A stretch of DNA of 64,000 nt from JAMXLO01 sp963799415 (GCA_963799415.1 CAWCXI010000045.1:124001-188000); one strand, 5' to 3'. Shown: positions 25,688 through 36,097, numbered from the stretch's first letter. The notes: a model not told the origin generated them from the letters alone. Translations and numbers: made by a program.

Positions 25688-26818
25688 TTGATCGAAAACA
25701 CGCTACCGGACGATCCAGCACCCAAGAAGCTGAGGACTGTGCCGCTTGACGCCTGGCACCGCGCGCTCGGTGCCCGGATGGTGGAGTTCGCCGGCTACAG
25801 CATGCCGGTGCAGTACCAGGGCGTGCTGGCCGAACACCTGCATTGCCGGTCGCAGGCCGCGCTGTTTGACGTCTCGCACATGGGCCAGGCGACGCTTGCC
25901 GGCTCCAACGCCGCTGCCGCGCTGGAGCGGCTGGTGCCAGGCGATCTGCTCGGCCTCAAACCGGGCCGGCAGCGCTACACGCTGCTGACCAACGAGGCGG
26001 GCGGCATCCTCGACGACTTGATGGTGGCGAATCCCGGCGGCGAGAATCTGTTCCTGGTGGTGAACGCAAGCCGCAGGGAAATCGACTTCACCCACATCGC
26101 CGCCAACCTGCCGTCCGGCGTGCAGCTTCACGAGCACGACGACCGCGCCTTGCTGGCACTGCAAGGCCCTGCCGCTGCGGCGGTGATCGGCCGCATCGGC
26201 GCCGAGACCGCCCAAGTGCCGTTCATGGGCGTGGCCGCGGTGACGCTCGCCGGGGTTGGCTGCCTCGTGTCGCGCTCCGGCTACACCGGCGAGGACGGGT
26301 TCGAGATCTCGGTGCCTGCCGAAAGCGCCCAGTTGGTGGCACAGCGCATCCTCGATGAGCCGGAAGTTGCTCCCGCCGGTCTCGGCGCGCGCAATTCGCT
26401 GCGGCTCGAAGCGGGCCTGTGCCTCTACGGCAACGACATCGACGAGCTGACCTCGCCGATCGAGGCCGACCTCGCCTGGGTGATCGGCAGGCGCCGCCGC
26501 AATGCCTGGGACTTCCCTGGTGCCGCAGTGATCCGTGACCAGTTGGAACACGGCACGCCGCGCCGCCGTGTCGGCATCCGCCCAGACGGCCGCGCGCCCG
26601 CCCGCGCGCTGACCGAGATCGTCGCCGGCGACGGCACCGAGGCCGGTACAGTCACCTCCGGCGGCTTCTCTCCCACGCTGAGCGCGCCGATCGCCATGGG
26701 CTACGTCCGCAAGGACCTCACCGCCGACGGCACCGCGCTGCACCTGATGGTGCGTGGCAAGCCGCTGCCTGCGCGCGTTGTGCCGCTGCCGTTCGTCCCT
26801 CACCGCTACGCCCGCTGA
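25688..26818 (+). CDS. gcvT: Glycine cleavage system T protein (aminomethyltransferase)
   Basis: 376 residues. GcvT takes the aminomethyl group from lipoyl-GcvH to tetrahydrofolate, giving methylene-THF and ammonia. Seen: 'MVEFAGYSMPVQYQGVLAEH', 'ALFDVSHMGQATL', 'LVVNASRREIDFTHIA', 'SRSGYTGEDGFEIS' and 'EAGLCLYGNDID'. The best start is TTG 25688 (MIENTLPDD) with GGAG 8 bases upstream; another TTG at 25673 is in frame but has no site. First gene of gcvTHP, 18 bases before gcvH, under the glycine riboswitch. Confidence 0.95.
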   Translation: MIENTLPDDPAPKKLRTVPLDAWHRALGARMVEFAGYSMPVQYQGVLAEHLHCRSQAALFDVSHMGQATLAGSNAAAALERLVPGDLLGLKPGRQRYTLLTNEAGGILDDLMVANPGGENLFLVVNASRREIDFTHIAANLPSGVQLHEHDDRALLALQGPAAAAVIGRIGAETAQVPFMGVAAVTLAGVGCLVSRSGYTGEDGFEISVPAESAQLVAQRILDEPEVAPAGLGARNSLRLEAGLCLYGNDIDELTSPIEADLAWVIGRRRRNAWDFPGAAVIRDQLEHGTPRRRVGIRPDGRAPARALTEIVAGDGTEAGTVTSGGFSPTLSAPIAMGYVRKDLTADGTALHLMVRGKPLPARVVPLPFVPHRYAR

Positions 26819-26835
26819 CACAAGGATTTTTCCCG

Positions 26836-27225
26836 ATGGCCAAACCTCCCGCCGATGTCCGCTTCACCAGGGAACACGAATGGATCCGACTGGATGGCGA
26901 CATAGCCACTGTCGGCATCACCGACCACGCGCAGGAACAGCTCGGCGACGTGGTGTTCGTCGAGCTCCCGGAGATCGGCCGCGACGTCGCCGCGGACGAG
27001 GCCTGCGCCGTGGTGGAGAGCGTGAAAGCCGCCTCCGATGTGTACGCGCCGCTCACCGGCAAGGTGGTGGAGATCAACCAGACCATCATCGACGACCCCT
27101 CGATCGTGAACAGCGACGCCGAGGGCGAAGGCTGGTTCTTCCGCATCGAGCTGGACGACACCGATGCGTTCGACGCCCTGCTGGATGCCGCCGCCTACGA
27201 CGAATATGTGGAGACCCTGGACTGA
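26836..27225 (+). CDS. gcvH: Glycine cleavage system H protein
   Basis: 129 residues, standard length. GcvH carries the aminomethyl group on a lipoyl arm between P, T and L proteins. The lipoylated residue is Lys64 in 'VESVKAASDVYAP'; 'FTREHEWIRLDG' and 'GWFFRIELDD' are the other hallmarks. An AGGATTTTT stretch precedes the ATG. The stop overlaps the gcvP start (TGATG), so the three gcv genes form one unit. Confidence 0.96.
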   Translation: MAKPPADVRFTREHEWIRLDGDIATVGITDHAQEQLGDVVFVELPEIGRDVAADEACAVVESVKAASDVYAPLTGKVVEINQTIIDDPSIVNSDAEGEGWFFRIELDDTDAFDALLDAAAYDEYVETLD

Positions 27226-30092
27226 TGGACGCGCTCGCCGAACTCGCCACACTCGAAGCGGCCGACAGCTTTGTTTCGCGTCACATCGGTCCGTCCGAGG
27301 CCGACATTGCCGCGATGCTGCACGTAGTGGGTGCGGCGACGTTGAATGACCTGGCGGCAAAGACAGTGCCGCCAACGATCCGCACCAATCGGACACTCGA
27401 TCTGCCGCCACCGATCGATGAGGCGGCGGTGATCGCGGAACTGCGTGGGTTGGCCGGCAGGAACGCGCTGAAAAAGTCGCTGATCGGCATGGGCTATCAC
27501 GGCACCCACACGCCGCCGGTTATCCAACGCAACGTGCTGGAGAATCCTGGCTGGTACACTGCGTATACGCCCTATCAGGCCGAGATCGCCCAGGGCCGCC
27601 TCGAGGCGTTGCTAAACTTCCAGACGATGATCTGCGAGCTGACGGCAATGGAGATTGCCAACGCATCGCTGCTCGATGAAGCAACAGCGGCCGCCGAGGC
27701 GATGGCTATGGCGCATGCCGTCAGCAAGACGAACTCCGACGTGCTGGCGGTAGCGACCGACGTGCATCCGCAGACCCGAGCCGTGCTTGTGACGCGCGCG
27801 CGGCCGATCGGCATCAGGTTGGTCGATGTCGCTCCTGACGATACGGCGGCGATCGGTGCGGCGCAGCCGTTCGCGCTGGTGCTGCAATATCCCGGCACCA
27901 CCGGCGCGGTGCGCGAACTGTCGCCCGAGATCAGTGCCGCGCATGAGGCGGATGCACTTGTCATCGTGTGCGCCGATCCGCTGTCGCTGGCCCTGCTGAC
28001 TCCACCGGGCGAGATGGGCGCCGATGTCGTCGTGGGTTCGTCGCAGCGCTTCGGCGTGCCGATGGGCTTTGGCGGACCGCACGCGGGCTATCTCGCGACG
28101 CGCGACGCCTACAGGCGGCACATGCCGGGAAGGCTGGTCGGCGTGTCGCTCGACGCAGCCGGCGAGCCGGCCATGCGGCTGGCGTTGCAGACGCGCGAGC
28201 AGCACATCAGGCGCGAGAAGGCGACCTCGAACATCTGTACTTCGCAGGTCCTGCTGGCGGTGATCGCCGGCTGCTACGCGGTGTGGCACGGTCCGGAAGG
28301 GCTGAAGCGCATCGCACGGCGGGTCAACCTGCAAGCCAGGATGTTAGCCGATGCAGCGCGGCAGGGCGGCCATCGCGTGCTGCACGACGCATTCTTCGAC
28401 ACCATCGGGATCGAGACCGCGAGCGCCGATACGCTGATGCAGTCGGCACTGGCGCAGGGCTTCAACCTGAGGCGGATCAGTGCAACGCAGCTCGGCATCA
28501 CGCTTGACGAGACGGTCACGCGCGAGGAGCTGACAAGTCTGGCCGCAGTGCTGGGGGGCACCCTGAGCGGCGCGGCGCCGTCCGTTCCAGCGGAGCTTGC
28601 ACGCAACACAGCGTTCCTTGAACAGGCGGTATTCAACGAGCATCGCTCCGAGCACGAGATGCTGCGCTACCTCAAGCGCCTTGAGGAGAAGGACATCGCG
28701 CTCAATCGCAGCATGATCCCGCTCGGTTCATGTACGATGAAGCTCAATGCCTCGGCTGAGATGATCCCGATCACCCTGCCCGGCTTCACCGCGATCCATC
28801 CGTTCGCGCCACCCGATCAGACCCAGGGCTACGCCGAACTGATCGCGCGCCTGGCGGATTGGTTGAAGGCGATCACCGGCTATGCGGCGGTCACGCTGCA
28901 GCCGAATGCCGGTTCGCAAGGTGAGTATTCCGGCCTGCTGGCGATCCGCGCATATCACGAAGCACGCGGCGAGGGACACCGCAGCATCTGCCTCATCCCG
29001 TCCAGCGCGCACGGCACAAACCCCGCGAGCGCCGCGATGGCCGGCCTCCAGGTGGTGGTGGTCGGCTGCGACCGCGACGGCAACATCGATGTGACCGACC
29101 TGCGAGCCAAGGCCGACAAACACGCCGCCAAATTGGCGGCGCTTATGGTCACCTATCCCAGCACGCACGGCGTCTTCGAAGTGGCGATCCGCGAAATCTG
29201 CGACATCGTGCACACGCGCGGCGGCCAAGTGTATATGGACGGCGCCAATCTCAACGCTCAGGTCGGCCTGACCAGCCCGGCGGCGATCGGCGCCGACGTC
29301 TGCCATCTCAACCTGCACAAGACGTTCTGCATCCCGCATGGCGGCGGCGGTCCAGGCGTGGGACCGATCGGCGTCGCCGCGCATCTCGCGCCGCATCTGC
29401 CTAACCATCCGCTGCGCGAGGATGCCGGCCCGGCGACCGGCTTCGGTCCGGTGTCGGCTAGCCCCTTCGGCAGCGCGATGATCCTGCCGATCTCGTATGC
29501 GTATATCCGAATGATGGGCGCCGCGGGACTGACGCGCGCGACCGAGGTGGCGATCCTCAACGCGAACTACGTCGCCATCCGGCTGCGCGAACACTACCCC
29601 GTGCTGTATTCCGGCGCCGGCGGCATGGTGGCGCATGAGTGCATCATCGACTGCCGCGGTTTTCAGGCTGAGGCCGGCGTGATGGTCGAGGACATCGCCA
29701 AGCGCCTGATGGATTTCGGCTTCCACGCGCCGACCATGTCGTGGCCGGTCGCCGGCACGCTGATGATCGAACCCACGGAAAGCGAGAGCAAGGCCGAACT
29801 GGACCGGTTCTGCGAGGCAATGATCGCGATCCGCGCGGAGATCGCTGCGATCGCCGCTGGCAGGCTCGACAAGGTGGACAACCCGTTGAAGCACGCACCG
29901 CACACCGCCCACGATGTCATGGCGAGTGTATGGACGCGCGGATATTCGCGCGAGCAGGCGGCGTTCCCGCTGCCCTGGGTGGCGGCCGCGAAATACTGGC
30001 CGCCGGTGAAGCGTGTGGACAATGTCTACGGTGATCGCAATCTGATCTGCACCTGCGCACCGCTCGAAGCCTACGCGCAGGCAGCGGAGTAG
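27225..30092 (+). CDS. gcvP: Glycine dehydrogenase (decarboxylating), single-chain P protein
   Basis: 955 residues, the full-length single-chain form rather than the split GcvPA/GcvPB. It decarboxylates glycine using PLP and loads the aminomethyl group onto GcvH. The N-terminal half shows 'DSFVSRHIGPSEADIAAML' and 'GYHGTHTPPVIQRNVLENPGWYTAYTPYQAEIAQGRLEAL'; the PLP Lys lies in 'LNLHKTFCIPHGGGGPG'. The C-terminus 'VYGDRNLICTCAPLEAY' is intact. The longer upstream frame is a shadow of gcvT/gcvH. The lpd gene for the L protein is not in the window. Confidence 0.96.
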   Translation: MDALAELATLEAADSFVSRHIGPSEADIAAMLHVVGAATLNDLAAKTVPPTIRTNRTLDLPPPIDEAAVIAELRGLAGRNALKKSLIGMGYHGTHTPPVIQRNVLENPGWYTAYTPYQAEIAQGRLEALLNFQTMICELTAMEIANASLLDEATAAAEAMAMAHAVSKTNSDVLAVATDVHPQTRAVLVTRARPIGIRLVDVAPDDTAAIGAAQPFALVLQYPGTTGAVRELSPEISAAHEADALVIVCADPLSLALLTPPGEMGADVVVGSSQRFGVPMGFGGPHAGYLATRDAYRRHMPGRLVGVSLDAAGEPAMRLALQTREQHIRREKATSNICTSQVLLAVIAGCYAVWHGPEGLKRIARRVNLQARMLADAARQGGHRVLHDAFFDTIGIETASADTLMQSALAQGFNLRRISATQLGITLDETVTREELTSLAAVLGGTLSGAAPSVPAELARNTAFLEQAVFNEHRSEHEMLRYLKRLEEKDIALNRSMIPLGSCTMKLNASAEMIPITLPGFTAIHPFAPPDQTQGYAELIARLADWLKAITGYAAVTLQPNAGSQGEYSGLLAIRAYHEARGEGHRSICLIPSSAHGTNPASAAMAGLQVVVVGCDRDGNIDVTDLRAKADKHAAKLAALMVTYPSTHGVFEVAIREICDIVHTRGGQVYMDGANLNAQVGLTSPAAIGADVCHLNLHKTFCIPHGGGGPGVGPIGVAAHLAPHLPNHPLREDAGPATGFGPVSASPFGSAMILPISYAYIRMMGAAGLTRATEVAILNANYVAIRLREHYPVLYSGAGGMVAHECIIDCRGFQAEAGVMVEDIAKRLMDFGFHAPTMSWPVAGTLMIEPTESESKAELDRFCEAMIAIRAEIAAIAAGRLDKVDNPLKHAPHTAHDVMASVWTRGYSREQAAFPLPWVAAAKYWPPVKRVDNVYGDRNLICTCAPLEAYAQAAE

Positions 30093-30157
30093 CAGCTCAG
30101 CCTGGAGCGGCCTCCTCTTGTGCGTCCCCAACGTTGTCTCTAGGGTTCATTCATAAA

Positions 30158-30193
30158 TTCGTCGGTCACGGCTAGCTGAAACTTCGTCGGTCA
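30158..30193. repeat. Direct repeat in the ABC operon promoter region
   Basis: TTCGTCGGTCA occurs at 30158-30168 and again at 30183-30193, a 25-base spacing. It lies 44-79 bases before the permease ATG. Two in-line 11-base copies suggest a protein site or duplicated half-site; no regulator gene is adjacent. The remaining 144-base gap shows nothing else. Confidence 0.4.
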
Positions 30194-30236
30194 GGACAAC
30201 TGGCCGATGCCGTGAAAACGTCGGAAGGAAACGCCT

Positions 30237-31182
30237 ATGGCGACCGCAGAAGTTGCCGCTCCACGCCTGCAATATGTCCGCGCTCCGCAGCGTGGACCGA
30301 TCACGCGCCTGCTCGAAGACGAACGTTGGCTCGCAACATGTCTGTTGCTGCCGACGGTGATCCTGCTCGGCCTGTTCATCGCCCATCCGTTCGTCAACGG
30401 CATTCTTCTGTCGGTGACCGATACCAAGGTCGGGGTGCCTGGCCACTTCGTCGGCCTCGATAATTTCGTCAAGATCTGGAACGACGACATCTTCCAGGTC
30501 GCGGTGTGGAACACCTGCCTCTACACGTTCGTCACGACGGTTTTCAAACTCGCGCTCGGGTTGTGGCTGGCCTTGCTGCTCAACCGGCATTTCCGCGGCA
30601 AGGCGATCATGCGCGCCTTCATTCTCTTGCCATTCATCATCCCGACCGTGCTGTCGACCTTTGCCTGGAAATGGATGTTCGACCCGACATTCAGCGTCCT
30701 CAACTGGATGCTGTTCCACCTCGGGATTATCAAGTACCCGCATCAACTGGCTGGGCGATCCGACCCTGGCGATGGTCTCGGTGATCATCGTCAATGTGTG
30801 GCGCGGCGTGCCGTTCTACGCGATCAGCCTGCTCGCCGGCCTGCAGACGATCAGCCCAGAATTGCACGAGGCGGCTGCGATCGATGGTGCCCGCGCCTGG
30901 CAACGCTTCCGCCATGTGACCTGGCCGCTTCTGCTGCCGGTGACGCTGGTGATCGTGCTGTTCTCGGTCATTCAGACCTTCGCCGATTTCCAGCTCGTCT
31001 ACGTGCTGACCGGCGGCGGCCCTGCCAACGCCACCCAGCTATTTGCGACCTACGCCTACCAGCTCGGCATCGGCACCGGACTGCTCAGCCAGGGCGCGGC
31101 TATCTCGTTGGCAATCTTCCCGATCCTGCTGCTCGTGGTGATTGTCCAATTGCTCTACATCCGTCGGACGGAGACCCTGTAG
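30237..31182 (+). pseudogene. Carbohydrate-type ABC transporter permease 1 (MalF-like), frame broken once
   Basis: A six-span permease of the MalF/UgpA class of about 314 residues. The frame from ATG 30237 (GGAAGGAAAC upstream) covers 'LLPTVILLGLFIAHPFVNGI' to 'GIIKYP' at 30740; one extra base there passes it to the frame 'INWLGDPTLAMVSVIIVNVWRGVPF...' ending at 31182. The EAA loop that docks the ATPase is present ('LHEAAAIDGARAWQRFRHVTWPLL'). No residues are missing once the base is removed, and CCG/CCC are both Pro. Functional in nature, in my view; the stop is 3 bases before the next ATG. Confidence 0.85.
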
Positions 31183-31185
31183 GCC

Positions 31186-32038
31186 ATGATCGAGGGAGCC
31201 TTATGGCGGCGCTGGGTCTTCTTCTATGTGCCGGTGACGGCGTTCGTCGTCGCGCTACTGTTTCCCTTCTATTGGATGGTCATCACGACCCTGCGGCCGG
31301 ACAGGGAGCTGTACCGACCCTGGAGCGCATCGAACTACGCAGCCGTTCTGGACCACCCACCCGACATTTGAGCATATCCACGATCTGCTGACCGAGACGC
31401 TGTTCACCACCTGGATGCTGAACACGATGCTGATCTCGCTGGCGGCGACGGCGATCTCGCTGTTCTGCGGGCTGCTGGCCGGCTACGCGCTGTCGCGGCT
31501 CAAGTTCCCGTTCGCCGGCAGCATCGGCACCGGCATCTTCATCACCTACCTGGTGCCGCAGACACTGCTGTTCATCCCGCTCTCCGACATCATCCGCAAT
31601 TTCAAGCTCGGCGATTCGCCGTGGGCCTTGATCCTGACCTACCCGACCTTCCTGATCCCGTTCTGCACCTGGCTCTTGATGGGCTACTTCAAGTCGATCC
31701 CGAAGGAGCTGGAGGAATGCGCCCGCATCGACGGCGCACCCCGCTGGAAGGCGATGCTCTACATCATCTTCCCGGTGGCGATCCCGGGCATCCTGTCGGC
31801 CGGAATATTCGCCTTCACCCTGTCGTGGAACGAGTTCATCTACGCGTTGGTGTTCCTGTCCTCGCCCGAACAGAAGACGGTGCCGGTCGGCGTCACTTCG
31901 GAATTGGTGCGTGGCGACGTGTTCTTCTGGGGCGAGCTCATGGCGGGCGCCTTGCTGGGATCGATCCCCGTCGCCTTCGTCTATTCGTTCTTCGTCGAAT
32001 ACTACGTGTCCGGCATCACTGGATCGGTGAAGGGTTGA
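31186..32038 (+). pseudogene. Carbohydrate-type ABC transporter permease 2 (MalG-like), frame broken once
   Basis: About 283 residues. 'WVFFYVPVTAFVVALLFPFYWMVITTLRPD' begins it; near 31341 one extra base moves the reading to 'PFWTTHPTFEHIHDLLTET' and on to 'TWMLNTMLISLAATAISLFCGLLAGYALSRLKFP'. The EAA loop is 'LEECARIDGAPRWKAMLYIIFPVAIPG', and the C-terminus 'FFVEYYVSGITGSVKG' is complete. GCA and GCG at the break are both Ala. It pairs with permease 1 to form the channel; the ATPase gene follows 4 bases later. Confidence 0.85.
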
Positions 32039-32042
32039 GCAC

Positions 32043-33134
<1,092 letters not shown>

Positions 33135-33168
33135 CGGATCGGCGAGCCGAGTCGCCTGGAAAAATCGC

Positions 33169-33185
33169 GCTTCGCCGCGCGAAGC
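33169..33185 (+). promoter_or_regulatory. Intercistronic hairpin before the first binding-protein gene
   Basis: GCTTCGC (33169-33175) and GCGAAGC (33179-33185) form a perfect 7-bp stem with a 3-base loop. It ends 6 bases before the GGAGG site of the binding-protein gene at 33201. Such stems between ABC genes often protect the binding-protein part of the mRNA. Confidence 0.5.
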
Positions 33186-33200
33186 AAATGGGAGGAAACG

Positions 33201-34529
33201 ATGACCCGCATCAATCGCCGCCGGTTTACCCAATTGTCGGGCGCCAGCGCGCTGACGGCCGGCACTGGTGGGTTGGCTGGCATCCTGGCCAGCGGACGGG
33301 CGCCTGCTTACGGCCAGACGGCGACGGTTCACTGGCTGCGCTGGGCTGATTTCGTGCCCGCCTCCGACGTGCTGCTGAAGGGCAAGATCACCGAAGAATG
33401 CCAGAAGGATCTGGGCATCAAGCTGACCGTCGAGACGATCAACGCCAACGACATCCAGGCGCGCGTCACCGCCGCGATTCAATCGGGCACCGGCCCCGAC
33501 ATCGTCATGGGACTGAACAACTGGCCGCAGCTCTACGCCAGGAGCCTTGCCGATGTCAGTGAACTGGCCGAGCAGCTCGGCAAGGAGGGCGGTGGCTATT
33601 ACGATATCTGCACCACCGTCGGCACCTATGACAACCACTGGATCGGCGTCCCCTGGTGCGCCGGCGGCGGGCTCGTCGCGTATCGCAAGTCGTGGCTGGC
33701 CGAAGCCGGGTTCGACAAGTTCCCGACCAACTGGGACGATTATCGCGCCGCCGGCAGGAAGCTGAAGGCAGCGGGCCATCCTTACGGCCAGACCGCCGGA
33801 CACACGTTCGGCGATGCGCCGGGCTGGTGGTATCCGTATCTGTGGTCATGGGGCGGTAAGGAGGTCGAGGCCGACGGCAAGACCGTGGTTCTCAACACCA
33901 AGGAGACAATCGAATCGGTCAAGTTCGCGGTTCCCCTGTGGAAGGAGACGATGGACGAAGGCGGTCTCGCCTGGGACGACACCAGCAACAACCGCGCCTT
34001 CCTGTCGGGCAGCATCAGCGCGACCAACAATGGCGCTTCGATCTACCTCGAAGCCAAGAAGAAGCCGGACAGTTACGTGACTGACAAGGGCACGCCGATG
34101 AAGGACGACATCCTTCACGCAGGCATTCCTGGTGGTGCCGGAGGCCAGTTCAATCTGCCCGGCCCGTTCACAGATATGCTGATGGGCTATTCGAAGAACC
34201 AGGATGCAGCCAAGAAATTCCTGACGTGGATGCACTCGAAGCCGATCTACGATCAGTGGTTCACCTCGCAGCAGGGCTATCAGTGCGGCGCCACGAAGAT
34301 GTGGGAGAACCACGCGGTGTGGAACCTCGATCCAGTGATGGCCCCGTTCAAGAATGTCCCCGTCACTGGCCGATTGACCGGTTATGCTGGAAAGCCGAGC
34401 CAGAGGGCCGCCGAGGTGCAGACCAAGTACATCATCGTCGACATGTACGCGAAAGCGATCCAGGGCATGCCGGCCGAAGCGTCGGTGAAAGCGGCACATG
34501 ACGAGCTGGTGAAGATCTACTCGGCGTAA
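33201..34529 (+). CDS. ABC transporter solute-binding protein 1 (Tat-exported)
   Basis: 442 residues of the family 1 (MalE/UgpB-like) extracellular binding proteins. The N-terminus has a twin-arginine signal, 'NRRRFTQLSGASALTAGTGG', ending about residue 38. 'TVHWLRWADFVPASDVLLKG', 'AIQSGTGPDIVMGLNNWPQLYA', 'GAGGQFNLPGPFTDMLMGYSKNQDAAKKFL' are typical. Likely ligands are sugars, polyols or glycerol-phosphate-like compounds. GGAGGAAACG precedes the ATG. It is paralogous to the gene at 34708 along its whole length. Confidence 0.93.
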   Translation: MTRINRRRFTQLSGASALTAGTGGLAGILASGRAPAYGQTATVHWLRWADFVPASDVLLKGKITEECQKDLGIKLTVETINANDIQARVTAAIQSGTGPDIVMGLNNWPQLYARSLADVSELAEQLGKEGGGYYDICTTVGTYDNHWIGVPWCAGGGLVAYRKSWLAEAGFDKFPTNWDDYRAAGRKLKAAGHPYGQTAGHTFGDAPGWWYPYLWSWGGKEVEADGKTVVLNTKETIESVKFAVPLWKETMDEGGLAWDDTSNNRAFLSGSISATNNGASIYLEAKKKPDSYVTDKGTPMKDDILHAGIPGGAGGQFNLPGPFTDMLMGYSKNQDAAKKFLTWMHSKPIYDQWFTSQQGYQCGATKMWENHAVWNLDPVMAPFKNVPVTGRLTGYAGKPSQRAAEVQTKYIIVDMYAKAIQGMPAEASVKAAHDELVKIYSA

Positions 34530-34564
34530 CACCAACGCTCAATGAGAAAGACCCATCCGTCACA

Positions 34565-34608
34565 TTCGATCGTCATCGCCGGCACTAAGGCCGGCCATGA
34601 CGATCGAA
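34565..34608. repeat. Long palindrome between the two binding-protein genes
   Basis: Arms of 19 bases (34565-34583 and 34590-34608) pair at 18 of 19 positions around a 6-base loop, ACTAAG. It starts 35 bases after the first binding-protein stop and has no U-run. The right arm and the next 28 bases (to 34636) match 56217-56263 at about 38 of 47 positions, so it belongs to a dispersed family. Likely effect: stabilising or limiting transcripts between the two genes. Confidence 0.65.
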
Positions 34609-34707
34609 GAGCCAGTGAGTCACTTGCATTGAGGGTATAAGTCACCGCGTACAGGAGCTCGGCGCAGACCGACTCCCCAATCAGAAAATAGCTCAGGGAG
34701 ATCGACG

Positions 34708-36039
34708 ATGCAGCGTATCGGTCGACGCAGGGTACTCAAGGTTTCCGGTGCCGGCGCACTGGCGGCGAGCACTGGTGGCCTCGCAGGCATTCTGGCCTCA
34801 GGGCAAGCACCCGCTTTCGCCCAGGGGACATCCTTACAGTGGTTGAAATTCGTTGATTTCGTGCCGGTCTCCGATCAGCTCCTCAAGGGCAAGATCAGGG
34901 ACGAATGCAAGAAAGCGCTCGGCATCGACCTCAGCATCGAGACAATCAACGGCGACGGCGTCCAGGCGCGGATAAGCGCAGCCATCCAATCAAGGGCCGG
35001 CCCCGACATCATGATGGCGGTCAGCAACTGGGCGCAGCTTTATGCCGACAGTCTGGTTGACGTTAGCGACATTGCGGATGAGGTCGGCAAAGCGCAGGGC
35101 GGGTTTTTCCAGACCGCGCGCGACATCGATAATAACGGCAAGCGCTGGATCGCCATGCCGTTCACCATCCTCGGCGTGCTGTTCGCCAACCGCACCTCGT
35201 GGTTCGCCGAGGTCGGCGTTAAGCCGGAGACATTTCCAACTACCTGGGACCAGTATCGCGCCATCGGCAAACAGATGAAGCCCAAGAGTCATCCCTACGG
35301 CCAGACTCTCGCCCATGCGTTCGGCGACGGTCCTGCATTCTGGTATCCGTATATGTGGTCGTGGGGCGGCAAGGAGGTCGAAGCCGACGGCAAGACAGTC
35401 GCACTGAACAGCAAGGAAACCATCGAATCGGTCAAGTTCGCCGTCGCCTTCTGGAAGGAATGCTTCGACGAAGGCGCCATGTCGTGGGACGACGCCGGCA
35501 ACAACCGCGCCTTCCTCGCCAACACGATCAGTTCGACCAGCAACGGTGCCTCTATCTATCTGTTGGCCAAGGCGAAGGCCGACACCTACATGACCGAGAC
35601 GGACAAACCGCTGAAGGACGACATCTTCCATTCACCGCTGCCGAAGGGCCCTGCCGGCCAGTTCAGCTACCACGTGCCGTTCTCCAATCTCCTGCCGACC
35701 TACAGCAAGAACCAGAAGGCGGCGAAGGATTTCCTTCGCTGGTTCCACACCAAGGAAATCTACGGCGAGTGGTTCACGTCCCAGCAGGGCTTCTCGACCG
35801 GCACGACGAGGATGTGGGAAGACGATCCGGTATGGAAAGTTGACCCGGTGATGGCGCCGTTCCGCACAGCCGCGGAAAGCGGGCATTTCGCTGGCTACGC
35901 CGGCCCCGCCGGCCGCGCCGCTGCCGAGGCCATCAGCAAATTCATCATCGTCGACATGTACGCCAAGGCGGTCCAGGGCGCATCGGCTGAAGACGCCGTC
36001 AAATGGGCGCACGAGGAGATGGTGAAGATCTACGCCTGA
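34708..36039 (+). CDS. ABC transporter solute-binding protein 2 (Tat-exported)
   Basis: 443 residues, a tandem paralog of the gene at 33201. The signal 'GRRRVLKVSGAGALAASTGG' is again twin-arginine type. Shared blocks include 'LKGKI.(D/T)EC', 'WSWGGKEVEADGKTV', 'NSKETIESVKFAV' and 'KYIIVDMYAKA' / 'KFIIVDMYAKA'. Differences cluster around residues 120-150 and 280-310, where the ligand would bind, so the two may bind different compounds. A GGGAG site precedes the ATG. It has a 178-base leader after the palindrome, so it may also have its own promoter. Confidence 0.93.
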   Translation: MQRIGRRRVLKVSGAGALAASTGGLAGILASGQAPAFAQGTSLQWLKFVDFVPVSDQLLKGKIRDECKKALGIDLSIETINGDGVQARISAAIQSRAGPDIMMAVSNWAQLYADSLVDVSDIADEVGKAQGGFFQTARDIDNNGKRWIAMPFTILGVLFANRTSWFAEVGVKPETFPTTWDQYRAIGKQMKPKSHPYGQTLAHAFGDGPAFWYPYMWSWGGKEVEADGKTVALNSKETIESVKFAVAFWKECFDEGAMSWDDAGNNRAFLANTISSTSNGASIYLLAKAKADTYMTETDKPLKDDIFHSPLPKGPAGQFSYHVPFSNLLPTYSKNQKAAKDFLRWFHTKEIYGEWFTSQQGFSTGTTRMWEDDPVWKVDPVMAPFRTAAESGHFAGYAGPAGRAAAEAISKFIIVDMYAKAVQGASAEDAVKWAHEEMVKIYA

Positions 36040-36062
36040 GCCATCAACCGAAGGTCCAGATC

Positions 36063-36097
36063 GCGGCCCTATAGCAGTATTTGCGGCATAGGGCCGC
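36063..36097 (+). terminator. Terminator-like hairpin after the ABC operon
   Basis: GCGGCCCTAT (36063-36072) pairs perfectly with ATAGGGCCGC (36088-36097), a 10-bp stem with a 15-base loop, 24 bases after the second binding-protein stop. There is no clear U-run, so it could also act as an mRNA end stabiliser. The rest of the gap to 36232 shows nothing else. Confidence 0.5.

Noticed and set aside
28728..30131. Long open frame (467 codons) antisense to gcvP
   Set aside because: High-GC shadow of the real gene; no homology or ribosome site. The same applies to antisense frames at 32016-33803 and 61083-62915.
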